Below, piece by piece: positions 20,845 to 30,706 of a DNA stretch of 64,000 nt. This DNA comes from Plectosphaerella cucumerina (Eukaryota > Ascomycota > Sordariomycetes > Glomerellales > Plectosphaerellaceae): assembly GCA_020746995.1 (NCBI GenBank), contig JAGPXD010000002.1:1178001-1242000 (forward strand), read 5' to 3'. The notes under the pieces are model-generated. The model searched no databases, had not been told where the DNA came from, and worked only from the letters and a program-made list of their open reading frames with translations. Numbering within the stretch: position 1 is the stretch's first letter; each line of letters opens with the position of its first letter. Made by a program: the position numbers and the translations under genes.

Positions 20845-21993
20845 CTAAGCACCAAAAGATTCCCCAGGTCCACGCCAGGGCGCATACCGTCCATACCTCT
20901 CGTCCTCTTCCGAACTCACAGGCAATAGCATCCCGGCCCGTTTACGTGCCTCCCTAGCCTCTAACAAGACCTGCGCCTCGTTCGGGCCAAGATAGTCCAG
21001 AGGTCTAGTCATGTACCTCTTCGGCGAGTGCACCGCATCCCGCTGCTTCCGGATCGAATCTACAATGTCCTGACCGAAGCGGGTCATCAGCAACGTGCCG
21101 GAAGGGTCTTCTTCCTCCCGGGAGAAGGCGGCTATGAAGGAGATTCTAGTCGAGTCGTTAGTCGGCTCGATGAACGACCGTAGCGCCTCGTGCTCCGTCC
21201 AAAGAGGGTGAGCGCGGATGATGCGATCTAGGACCTCCTCCACCGACGCCATCTTCCCAGCGCCCTTTAGGTTTTGCTTGAGTCGAGCAAAGAGATTTTT
21301 GAAAATCTCACGGCCAGCCGTGATAGAGTGCTTCGACGAAGGGGGCATATCCCGAATATACTTCCCAGTCAACCAGAGCACGTTGTTGAAGTTACGCGTG
21401 CGAAGGTTAGAAATATCTCGCGGCAGTCAGGGCGGCAGCGCGAACGGCGACGAGCCGTACGTCATGCCCTCTACGTCGATGAGCTCCCCGTCCGCCGCAG
21501 CTCGACAAACGTGCGCCATGACTTCAACACAGAGCGGAAGCCGACAAGGGTCAGCGGTCAACCAAGCCACCCGGACGCCGCGCCACGACCTCGCCAGGAG
21601 GTTACTATCGTCTCGGCCGAGAGAACAAAGCCACTCGGGCATATACGGCGCCGCCAGGGCGAGTTGGCCATACTCGTTTAGGAGCCGAAGAACGTCATAC
21701 AGGCGCTCAAAGTCGACGAGGGTCGAGACCCGTAGGCTTCGGCCGGTGACTACGCTGACCATGAGCACGATTGTCTCGGGAGCAATACCCCAGGAGCTGT
21801 CCTCCCGGCGGGCGACGTTGAGCATGGCGTCGAGGGCGGGGTATTTACGGGCTTCCCAGCCATAGTCTACGAGGAGTCTGGCTTCGAAACCAGCCATGGG
21901 GGAGGTGTGTCTAGCTTTGGGGCTGAGGCCGATTCTGATCTCGGTGTGGGCAGGCATGATGAGGTCGCTACGATGTTGTGCTTCGAAGAGCAC
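20845..21993 (-). CDS. BTB/POZ-like protein crossed by an in-frame UGA
   Basis: One frame stays open from ATG 21993 to the stop at 20845 except for a single TGA at 21427-21429. It reads 188 codons, UGA, then 193 codons. The first part aligns by eye with the gene at 25235-26353: YPALDAML with SPILYTML, DFERLYDVLRLLNEY with KFVRFVRFLKEY, and FALPP with ITLPD. Similarity continues past the stop (RTRNF with ERRNY, GKYIRDM with KRYIDD), with the UGA opposite a Cys TGC codon in the paralogue. Explanations are a nonsense mutation, UGA readthrough (context UGA CUG), or removal of an unusual 114-nt intron (21474-21361, donor GTAGAG, acceptor GGGAAG) that would keep frame and give 344 residues. The BTB assignment is weak. 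No function can be given. Confidence 0.55.
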
Positions 21994-22444
21994 GATGTAT
22001 TTATTGGAGTGTGTGTGTGAATTTGGATGTGAGTATGTTTGAAAGTTGGAAGAAGGGATTATTCATTCGGCATGGTTACCTCCCAATTTGTAGATGTATT
22101 CGAACGGTATGGCCACCGTATGTTGGTGAAGCAACGGTGTCGAGTTCAAGTCAGCTGGACTCGACACAAACGGGCTGTTCATCCTCTGAAAGCTGCCAAG
22201 CGCGGTCGATTCAGACACAATGACTTTGATGTAATCAAAGGCAACTGTTCTGTTCAGCAACAGCCTCCTCCGAAACATGGAGGCCTTTGTTCGATCATCC
22301 ACGGACCACAAGCAAACGACCGAGGCCTCGCTGCCGTCAGCCCAATCGGGCGACTGCCTCAACTTCATCCGCTACAATTCCCGAATCATGAACCAATCTC
22401 TGTTTATCGCTAATGAGCACTCGTGAACAACCTATCGACATCTC
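21994..22444. other. Intergenic region
   Basis: Between the BTB-like gene start and the glutaminyl cyclase stop. No gene seen. Confidence 0.5.
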
Positions 22445-23656
22445 CTAAGCGGTCACCTCCCGCCGCCTCCTCCTCTCAGGCGCAATCTCCATCATGTCCA
22501 GCCACTCAAGCGTAAATGCCGTAACGATCTTGGTCCAGTCCCTTACGGTAGGCATATCAAGATGCTCGCCGTCGTCGTCCATGGTATGCCAGACGCGCGG
22601 GAAGGGCGAGGGGATGATGTGCAGGATGTCGACGCCGCGGAACATGAAGGGCTCGTGGTCGTCGCCGATGCCGCGGAAGGGGAACTGCTTGTTGTTCCGC
22701 TCGCGCTCCGGTAGGAAGGGCGCCTTGGGCTTGGACTCGAGCACGCCCAGGTCGCGCATGCGCTTCTCGACCGTCCCCATGGCCTGGTACGCCCAGTGGG
22801 TGGTGGAGAAGTAAGAAGGGATGACGGGATCGGCGGAGCCCAGAAGATCCAGGAGGACGAAGAGGCTGATCTGGTCCAGGGGGTTGGTGTAGCTGGCAGA
22901 CACGGGGTTGAACGTCTTTTCCCACTCCTGGGCCAAGGATCTTGAGGTTGTCAGTAAAGGAGCCAAGGGCCGCTTTTCTCTCAGAGGGGCTTACCTCGAG
23001 CCGTAGCACGAGTCGGTGGCTGTCCAGGACTGGAAGGCTTCCTCGCCGTCAAGCAAGATAATCTGCACACCCATGTCCATAGCGACAGTCCCGCCATTCT
23101 CGCCCAGGGCGACCATCTCATCGTGCATCTGGGTCATGTTGGCATCAATGGCACGGGCCACCTGCATCAGCATAGCACACGGCGCAGCACTGTCCGTGGC
23201 GCCGATGAAGCCCTCAGGCGCGATCTTGCTGTCATAGTGCGCCACGAGGGTGAGCCAGTTCGTCTGACCGGGCCGAGCCCAGGGTGGCGCGCGGCGGATG
23301 ATGAGGTTCTGGAAGGGCACCTGCTTGTTGCCCGTGACAGGCGTCTTGTCCGTCGAGTTCTGCCACTCGATGGTCCACTTCGGCAGCTCCCTGGTGAAGA
23401 AGTCGACAAAGTGCCGCTGCGACTTGACCTGGCCGTCGGTGCCGGGCACGCGGGTGATGAGCAGCGGTGCGAGCAGCGCGCCGTTGTGGATGTCAAAGTC
23501 GGCGTCGGCCGCGGTGATCTGCTTCAGCCAGTCGTCTGAGAGGGCCTGGTAGGCTTGCGCCGCCGGGGCGAGCAGCAGGACGAGCTGGAGGAGGGAGACG
23601 AGGAGCATCTGGGCGGACAGAGGGTGAGAGGCGGGTGAGAACGTGGCCCTCGCCAT
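22445..23656 (-). CDS. Secreted glutaminyl-peptide cyclotransferase (M28 family)
   Basis: Two exons, 23656-22995 and 22940-22445, give 385 residues. The donor is GTAAGC and the branch CTGAC. The acceptor CTCAAG was chosen because it alone keeps frame and gives YGSRSLAQEWE. A signal peptide starts either at Met1 or, better, at Met17 (MLLVSLLQLVLLLAPAAQA). The M28-like zinc fold is visible: LVAHYDSK with the zinc Asp, then ATDSAAPCAMLMQVAR, ILLDGEEAF with the catalytic Glu, and near the end IPSPFPRVWHTMDDDGEHLD with the zinc His. Glutaminyl cyclases convert N-terminal Gln or Glu of secreted proteins to pyroglutamate (family knowledge), protecting them from aminopeptidases. Action in the secretory pathway or outside the cell is inferred from the signal peptide. 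It is divergent from the isochorismatase-type gene. Confidence 0.93.
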
Positions 23657-24349
23657 GGTGCTGGCTGCTCGTGTCTGGAGGGTTCCCGGTGCGTCCTATC
23701 TCATGTCGTCGTCGCGGAGGGAGGCTTGGTCTGGTCTGCTTCTCTGGAGCTGAGTGTTTCGTCGCCAATGGGATTGCTTCTCGGAGCGGCGGGTTACGGT
23801 CCAGGTTTCGTCAAATGTCAAAGGACGTCGTGTCAACTTCCACGGTCTCGAGGGATGAGTTCACGTCGACACGCTAAGCCCAATGGAGGAGGTGGGGCGG
23901 AACGGCGATGCAACTCCAACGTTTCAAGTGGCGGAAGCAAGGGCCGTTGATGAATGTTGATGAATAAGCAGATCCTTTGAAGGAGGAAGAGAGACCTGGC
24001 CTTCATCGTTGTTTGCATTCCGGACTTGCCTTTGGCTCTTGAATACCTAAGATCATGAGAAGCTAGAGAAAAGAGTCATGGGACTTTTTCAAAAGTACCA
24101 AAATGGGGGTGCTGTGGTTGCACATCTCCAAGATCTCGACTTGCCCGTCTTGACCTCGGCTTGAATGACTCTTAAGCTCAATCGGGCGATGGCATCAGAC
24201 ATCCAACCCATCCACCATTGGACGCCCTTCCATCAGACCCGCCAGACCACCACGATGACTCTACATCAGCCCTACGAACCAAGGTATTTAAAGGGGAACA
24301 TCATCTTGAGGCTTCCCCTCATCGAAGGTCATTCCCATCAGCCACCACC
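23657..24349. promoter_or_regulatory. Divergent promoter region, cyclase / isochorismatase-type
   Basis: 693 bp between two divergent starts. A TATA-like TATTTAAA lies at 24285-24292, about 60 bp before the hydrolase start codon. No other element is assigned. Confidence 0.5.
24285..24292 (+). promoter_or_regulatory. TATA-like element
   Basis: TATTTAAA, 58 bp upstream of the start codon of the isochorismatase-type hydrolase. Position and sequence fit a core promoter element. Confidence 0.45.
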
Positions 24350-25044
24350 ATGAAGCCTGCCTCAGAGACCCCCACAGCTCTTCTGCTGATCGACATCCAG
24401 AAGGGCTTCGAGCACCCAACACACTGGGGTACCAGCCGCAGCACGCCCTCCCTCGAGGCGAACGTCGCCGCCCTCCTCCGCGCGGCACGCCAGTACAACA
24501 AGACTGCCACCGAGCCCATCCTCATCATCCACGTGCACCACCATTCCGTCTCGCCCACTTCCCAGCTTCACCCCTCCGCCCGGCTCCCCGGCTCGGATAC
24601 GCCGACCATTGAAGCTGCCGACTATGCAGCGCCTGTGGGTGACGAGCCTATCCTGACCAAAAACGTCAACTCGGGCTTCGTCGGGACCGACCTCGAGGAG
24701 AGGCTGCGAGGCTTTGGGGCCAAGCAGCTCGTCGTCGTGGGGTTGACGACGGACCATTGCGTCAGCACTACGGTGCGCATGGCTGCGAACCTGCACGTGT
24801 TGAGCGATGCGCCTGATGGCGACGGAATCTTCATGGGTACGCTCTTGATCCTCGCCTGTGAACTCAAGCTTTCTTTGGGCTTTCTCCATTTACTGACTCT
24901 GCCGCAGTGCGGGACGCGACGGCAACATACAGCAAGGGCGGGTTTGACGCCGAGACAGTACATGCTGTTCATCTTGCGAGTCTAGATGGCGAGTTTGCGA
25001 GCGTCGTCGGGACAGACGAGGTCGTGAAGGTTATCTTCCACTAG
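24350..25044 (+). CDS. Isochorismatase-family cysteine hydrolase
   Basis: Two exons, 24350-24836 and 24908-25044, give 207 residues. The donor is GTACGC and the acceptor CCGCAG; the joined codon is Val. The catalytic triad of the family is visible: Asp15 in [10 protein letters not shown], Lys104 in [10 protein letters not shown] and Cys137 in [15 protein letters not shown]. The second exon adds [20 protein letters not shown], the usual C-terminal helix region. Members hydrolyse isochorismate, nicotinamide, N-carbamoyl compounds and similar small amides or ethers; the substrate here cannot be told. No signal peptide is seen, so it is probably cytosolic. The start ATG (CCACCATGA context) is preferred over an in-frame upstream ATG at 24218 because the family begins just before the ALLLIDIQ strand. 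Confidence 0.92.
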
Positions 25045-25234
25045 ACAACTGGTTCAAAATGCTGTTCATCGCGTCTCATTTCTCGAAAGCAAAAGTCATG
25101 CTGCGCTAACTCCGTCTCGCTGTAATCCCCTGCATCGAAGCCACCAATCCCTTCCTTCCAAGCAAGTTCGACACGTATCCTTGATGATAGGCTCTATGTT
25201 TTCGACAACGGCCCCTAAGCTCCTCCCGACCGCC

Positions 25235-26353
25235 CTAAACTTCAACCACTTCCTGCGTCTCCCGTCGGGGCTTCCTGAACTCGAGTTCCCACTCGGCAGC
25301 CGACTTCATATTATCCTTGAGGATCGCCCACATCTGATTGCCATCGGGGCCCCATTTGGGATCACACGAGAGCTCGTCACTCTCGCCCCTGAGCCTGTCG
25401 TCCAGCCACAGGCACCTCGGGGTGTTTCTGCCCCTCACTCGGAGGCGGTGGGCGGAGCGGGCGCCGATACTCTTCTCTGTGTGCGTCTTGGTCAGCTGGG
25501 TCATGCCCCAGAGGTGGGAGATCCCGCCGTTGTAGAGTAGGAGGCTCTCTTGCAGAGCCCGCTCGCTGGGGGCGAAGACGCCAGCTGCGACGCCGGCTTC
25601 CATGGCGACGCCAACGGCGTGGCCGATGCGGGTATTGCGGCAGCCTGGCATGTTGTCGGGAAGGCAATTACAGGTAGACATTGGGTCGTTGGTGTCGTCA
25701 ATGTATCTCTTGATGGCCAGGGCTGTGAGGCGGATGTAGTTGCGGCGTTCGATCTTGATTGCGTCTGATCACTACTGTCAGTCTCAATTGTTCAGGGGCT
25801 AGAGGCTTGACCCTTCGGGGTAAGTGTGCTCACCGATGAGGCAGTCGGGGAGGGTGATGCCGTAGTAGCTGGCATCATGGCCCATGAAGTCAAGGAGCTT
25901 GCCATTTTCGATGTAGGCATCTTCGAGAATCTTGCTCAGGGTCGTGGAGAAGAGCTCCTTGTTGCCCAGCTCCAGGTAGACCCAGAGAGACTCGAATGTC
26001 CCAGAGAGTAGTGTGATCCTGGAGAGCCAGGCGTTGCCTTGGGACCCGACGATCTTGCACATCTCATATTCTTTGAGGAAGCGCACGAAACGGACAAACT
26101 TGTCAGCGCTGAGGTACTCGGTGATGCTGTTGTCGTCGTTGAGTAAGGCGACGGCAAGGTCCATCATCCATTGTTCATTCTCGGGAATGTCAATGGTCAT
26201 CGTGACCATGCCGTCTCGAGAACGACGCTTGGATCTAAGCATGGTGTAGAGGATCGGAGATGCTGCAAGAGCGGCATTGGCCCTGACCTTGTACTTCATG
26301 ATCAGGGTGCCGGGGCTGTCGGCATTCTTACTGCCGTTATCGATCTCGGCCAT
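25235..26353 (-). CDS. BTB/POZ-like protein, function unknown
   Basis: Two exons, 26353-25834 and 25764-25235, give 349 residues. The donor is GTGAGC, the branch CTGAC and the acceptor ATCAG; the joined codon is Asp. ATG 26353 was chosen over the upstream in-frame ATG at 26473, which lies in leader-type sequence. The N-terminal half has a BTB-like pattern: AASPILYTMLRSK, TIDIPENEQWMMDLAVALLNDD and KFVRFVRFLKEYEM. It resembles the interrupted gene at 20845-21993 in the same orientation, so the two look like old paralogues. The C-terminal half contains several Cys (STCNCLPDNMPGC) and SHLWGMTQLTKTH; no domain is recognised. It converges on the isochorismatase-type gene with 190 bp between stops. 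Confidence 0.75.
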
Positions 26354-27595
26354 GGTGTCAATGGTTTGGGATTGTTTGTGTGGATGAAAGATAAGGGGAT
26401 GTTTTGGGCGAGAGGTAGGGAATGATCTGGTCAAGAAGAAGAAGGTTTCCTTCCGTGGAAGATTAGAGAGCAAGGCAAAGGTAACGGCAAGCGCTTTCGT
26501 GGAAACAGCACGAATCTGGTGGCAAACGCGGACTCACGTGATCTTGTGAATCAGATGAAATGTTGTTCTTTGAGGGCAAGAACGTGATAGATAGGTTGGT
26601 GACGAGTGCACGGCGGTTGCATGTACGCAGGCAGGGGCACGTGATCCATGTGTTTGTATTCAAGGGGCCAAAGGCTTCCGTTTCGCACTGCTTTCTCAAT
26701 ACTGAGCTGCCAAGATCATATGTCATCACGGGGAATCTTTAGACCAAAGCAGCACGATTATAAACGTTTTTAGGCATGGTGTTTAGATCGACCGCAGGTA
26801 AACACATCATCATGCTGCACATCTTTGTTGCAAAATGATCACTTCAAGTTCGTCATCTTCTTTCATGTGACTTTTTGTTTGCTTTGTCAATTGTTTCTGC
26901 CAAATTCATGCTTGTTGCTCAACGCCGACCCCTCAAAGAGGGTGACTGAGCAGGTGGTGTGGCAGATAGGCTCTTCCAGTGGCTCATGTAGAAATACTGA
27001 CAGCGCGAGCATTGAAAATCTAGGAGCTCATTTCAAATTTGGCGGTCTAATTCTCTTATATCGCAAGTGTCAACCCTCCCTGATTCCTGCTTCATTCGTC
27101 GTCATGATGCATAGGGTGCTTCTGCCACTGGTTGAACAGGTGGCCTTCATCCTATGCAACTCTGAAGGTCAACCATTGTCAAGAGACAGATAAACACTGG
27201 ATAGTCTTCTGTTTGCTTCAATGGCCCGAATCCAATTGCCCCTTCGTGAAGGGACAAAATGGGAGGATGTCAATATTGCGTGTGAGCTCCTCTGCCAAGA
27301 CTTGGACCTCTGGATTAGGAAAACACCATTAAGAAAGAAGTAGAACGTGAAGCCACTGTAGCTCGCTTATTGAAACCAAACCGGCAAACAATTGCCGCTG
27401 CCTGGGGCTGACAGGGTGTCCTCCCAAGGATCTAGCTGCATTGTCAGCGTCGATCGGGCAGCGATTGGGGGCCTCTCGGTCACAGGGGCAAGATGCCCCT
27501 CTTGTGGCGGCGCTTAAGTACTCAGCTTGGCTCGGTCGTCAACCTGACCAGGTCAGGTCAGGTCATCCAACTTCCACACACCTCGCGCGCGAACA
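26354..27595. other. Divergent intergenic region
   Basis: 1.2 kb, AT-richer in its middle (about 26750-27400). No gene or element recognised. Confidence 0.5.
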
Positions 27596-30196
27596 ATGTC
27601 GTCCTGGGAGGTACCGCCGCCGCTTCCGCAAAGGCCGCCCCGGCCGGACGGACAACATCAGTATCACCACCGGCCCGGGCCGCAACCTTACTACCATCAA
27701 CCTCCGATCCAGCTTGTTGACTCGGACGAAAAGCCGCCCCCGCTGCCGTCGCGCCCGCGCCCGCGGTCGCGGGTCGATCTCGAGAGCATCTCGGGCTCGA
27801 TCAGAGACTCGTGGCGGCAGTTGAGGACCGGCCTGGATTATGTAGACACCAGCGGTGGGCTGAAGCCTCCGGCGTTGCCTCCTCGGCCCGTGTCGGCTTC
27901 GGCTGTCCCGGACCGGCAGCAGAGGCCCATCTCGCCGAGCACGTTCTACAGCACGACGCATAGCGATACTCACATTCGGACGGCTTCGTCGACATCCTCC
28001 CGGCATGGCCAGGGACGGCCTTCCTTCGCTAGCGAGGCCGGACGACGCGACGACGAGGTCAACCGCATGCTGAGCGAGCTGAGTGTATCGCCCGGCCACC
28101 AAACCCAACCACCGGACATGCACCCTCCGGCGACTACCCATCAACCAGGCTTGCACCCTCCGGCGACTGCCCATCATCCAGGCGTGCACCACTCGGCGAC
28201 TGCTCATCAACCAGACGCGTACTACTTGGCGACTGCCCAATCCCCAGACGTGCACCACTCGGCGACGGCTCATCAACCAGGTGTTCAGGACACGGCGGCT
28301 GTCCGTCAAGCAGACGTGTACCACAACGCGACTGCCCATCAACCAGGTGTTCAGGACACGGCGGCTGTCCGTCAAGCAGACATGCACCACAACGCGACTC
28401 CCCCACGCCCTACTGCCGTCTCGGACGAGGTCTCCCCGGCCAGGTCGCAACAGTCCGTGACCACTCCGCCGGCCAAGGCGCCCATCACGGCAGAAACGGC
28501 CTGCATCAACATCCCCTTATCCGCCCCCGCGACGTGGTACTCGCACCGGGACGCCCCAGACATCTACATCTGTACGCGGTGCTACGACGGGCACCTGCGC
28601 GACACCCAGTTCAGGCACGAGTTCAACAGCACATACCTCGACGACCACCAGCCCCGGGCCTGCCGCTTCAGCACTCCCAGGATCCAGAAGCATCTGCTGG
28701 CAACGGCGGCGCAGACCGGCTCCCTCGGCGAGCTCATCGCCCACATGAAGTCGCGCGCTGTCATCCCGAACTGCAAGGGTATCGGCGGCGCCAGCGCAGC
28801 CGAGGGCATCAAGTGGTTCATCGCCAAGGACAATGCCATCCCAGGAATGGTCATCTGCGAGGCCTGCTGGGAGGACTTTGTCGTCGTTTCGCCGTTCGCG
28901 TCGCGCTTCCAGCGGCCGGACTACCAGCAGGACGAGAAGGTCGTCTGGGCCTGCGACATGGCCGTGCCGTTCATCAGGAAAGAGCTCGATCGGCGGGCCG
29001 AGGTCAGCGACTGGACGGGCTTCGCAGCTGAGGCGGGGGGCCGTCTGAGTATCCCACCGTGCGGCAAGGCAGAGAGGGTGCCGCGAAGAAGCCGGAAGTG
29101 GTTGTGTCCGAAGGACATGCCGGCCGTCGTCGCGTGCCCTGCTTGTTTCTGCGACCATGTCGTTGGATCGGGGGAAGAGGATCGGTGGCGCGAGTGGGAG
29201 GAGGTCCCGGGGCTGGAGTTCGCCGATAACTTCATCTGCGCCCTGGGTCAGTTCACCATTGGTCTCGCCATGTCGTTCGCTGAGGACAGGAACGACTATT
29301 CGCTGTTCTGGAGGGCGCTGGTCAAGGCGGCCGAGGGTCCCGAGTGCAATCCGGAGGGCACCAAGGGCGCGACGTGGTACACGCTTCGCGACTCGGACCC
29401 GCGCGACTTTTTCGTCTGCGGGCTCTGTCACGCCGCCATTGTCGAGCCCATGGGCATGGGAGGCTTCTTCACGGCCAAGCCTGGCGTGCCACCCGACGCG
29501 GCACCGCGGTGCTGTCTCAATCCGCGCTTCCCTCGCTTCATGAGCTATCTCCAGAAGCTTCTCGACGGCTACTTTGCCCAGAGCACTGCGGCGCTCTCGG
29601 CCTTCGCAAGCGACTACGCCAGTCTCCCGCTGTGCCGTCGCGACACGCTCCTCCAGGACGCGGCGTGGTACGGCTGGCCCGAGTGCACCATCTGCCCCGA
29701 ATGCCACCACGAGTTCATCCGGGGCACGGCTCTTGCGGACGCCATGCCATACCAGGGCGGGCGATGGGAGACGAGCACCATGTGCAAGATGTACAGCCCG
29801 CGCATGCGGGCGCTCTACCTCGAGGCGTGCAGGGCGAACCCGCCCGACGCGACGGAGATGCTGGCGTACAGCGAGCACCGCACGGGGGTGTATGTGCGGA
29901 CCGTGATGGTGGTGAAGCAGATCTTGCAGCAGCAGCGCATGGCGATTTATCAGCAGCAGAGGCTCAACGGGCAGAGTCTCTTCTACACGAGCTTGGGGAA
30001 TACTCAGGCGAATCTGCTGGGCAGCGACGGGAGGACGTACGGGGCGGCGGGGGTGGGATATGGGTTTCAGAACGAGTTCCAGTTGGATGGCGCCAGGTAT
30101 GGGAAGCAGGCGATGGAGGTTGGGGCGAGTGTGAGGTCGGGGTCGGCGGCGATACAGATTGAGGAGTTGGAGCGACAGTGGAAGATGGTTGAGTGA
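27596..30196 (+). CDS. Protein with five repeated four-Cys modules, function unknown
   Basis: Single exon of 866 residues, no signal peptide or membrane helix. Residues 1-170 are Pro-rich (MSSWEVPPPLPQRPPRPDG). Residues about 176-275 consist of 11-residue tandem repeats (HHSATAHQPGV, QDTAAVRQADV type). From residue 300 on, a module of roughly 100 residues recurs five times: a lone Cys, an aromatic WY/WF/WL site, a CxxC pair (CTRC, CEAC, CPAC, CGLC, CPEC) and a further lone Cys 30-40 residues later. This suggests five zinc-binding units (inference). The C-terminal 150 residues are helix-rich, with a Gln-rich stretch (VVKQILQQQRMAIYQQQ). No known family is recognised. It is most likely an intracellular scaffold or regulatory protein. 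Confidence 0.85.
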   Translation: MSSWEVPPPLPQRPPRPDGQHQYHHRPGPQPYYHQPPIQLVDSDEKPPPLPSRPRPRSRVDLESISGSIRDSWRQLRTGLDYVDTSGGLKPPALPPRPVSASAVPDRQQRPISPSTFYSTTHSDTHIRTASSTSSRHGQGRPSFASEAGRRDDEVNRMLSELSVSPGHQTQPPDMHPPATTHQPGLHPPATAHHPGVHHSATAHQPDAYYLATAQSPDVHHSATAHQPGVQDTAAVRQADVYHNATAHQPGVQDTAAVRQADMHHNATPPRPTAVSDEVSPARSQQSVTTPPAKAPITAETACINIPLSAPATWYSHRDAPDIYICTRCYDGHLRDTQFRHEFNSTYLDDHQPRACRFSTPRIQKHLLATAAQTGSLGELIAHMKSRAVIPNCKGIGGASAAEGIKWFIAKDNAIPGMVICEACWEDFVVVSPFASRFQRPDYQQDEKVVWACDMAVPFIRKELDRRAEVSDWTGFAAEAGGRLSIPPCGKAERVPRRSRKWLCPKDMPAVVACPACFCDHVVGSGEEDRWREWEEVPGLEFADNFICALGQFTIGLAMSFAEDRNDYSLFWRALVKAAEGPECNPEGTKGATWYTLRDSDPRDFFVCGLCHAAIVEPMGMGGFFTAKPGVPPDAAPRCCLNPRFPRFMSYLQKLLDGYFAQSTAALSAFASDYASLPLCRRDTLLQDAAWYGWPECTICPECHHEFIRGTALADAMPYQGGRWETSTMCKMYSPRMRALYLEACRANPPDATEMLAYSEHRTGVYVRTVMVVKQILQQQRMAIYQQQRLNGQSLFYTSLGNTQANLLGSDGRTYGAAGVGYGFQNEFQLDGARYGKQAMEVGASVRSGSAAIQIEELERQWKMVE
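28121..28420 (+). repeat. 33-bp coding minisatellite
   Basis: About nine imperfect head-to-tail copies of a 33-bp unit encoding 11 residues, inside the 866-residue protein. A 66-bp double unit (ending QDTAAVRQAD) is duplicated almost exactly at about 28280-28410, pointing to recent expansion by whole units. Confidence 0.85.
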
Positions 30197-30301
30197 AGGA
30201 GTTTGGAGGGAATCGGAAGTTAAGACATATTTGTTCAAGCTTGGTAGTGAGTAGGGTGTATAGTGCCCAATTTTCCGCTATTTTTCAACGATTGGAACAA
30301 C

Positions 30302-30373
30302 GGTTGAGTAGTGTAATGGTTATCACCGTGGATTCTGATTCCACTGATCTGGGTTCGATTCCCAGCTCGACCT
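30302..30373 (+). tRNA. tRNA-Gln(CTG), no intron
   Basis: The acceptor stem GGTTGAG pairs with CTCGACC (one G-U pair) and the discriminator is T. The anticodon stem is GTGGA/TCCAC with loop TTCTGAT, so the anticodon is CTG. The T arm is CTGGG/TTCGATT/CCCAG. The length is 72 nt. It decodes CAG. Confidence 0.96.
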
Positions 30374-30376
30374 TTT
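30373..30376 (+). terminator. Pol III terminator of tRNA-Gln
   Basis: T4 immediately at the tRNA end, followed after one G by another T4 run. Confidence 0.6.
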
Positions 30377-30706
30377 GTTTTGCTCCCCAGTCAGAGAATC
30401 CCATTCATTTTATCCAATGCTAATTGCTTTCGATTGGATGTCTTTCTGGCCCTTCCAGCCAATTAATTCACCCATTGCCTTTTTACTCGACAGGTTGGCT
30501 GCCTGGATCATCCCGACGACCAAAAGATGGGCCGCCAATGAGAAACGTCGTCCCGCCACTTCCGTCTCACACGGCCTCGTCAGCTTCACCTCGACATCCT
30601 CCCAATCCATTCCAGCAGCCTCTTTGGTAGCGGGACGTGAGACATAGCATTCCGATGGATTGAACTCTTTCATGCCTTCTTCGAGACTCCTTCCCTTTCA
30701 TTCAGC

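Noticed and set aside
28517..30238. Minus-strand open frame of 573 codons
   Set aside because: Antisense of the five-module Cys protein, without domain features.
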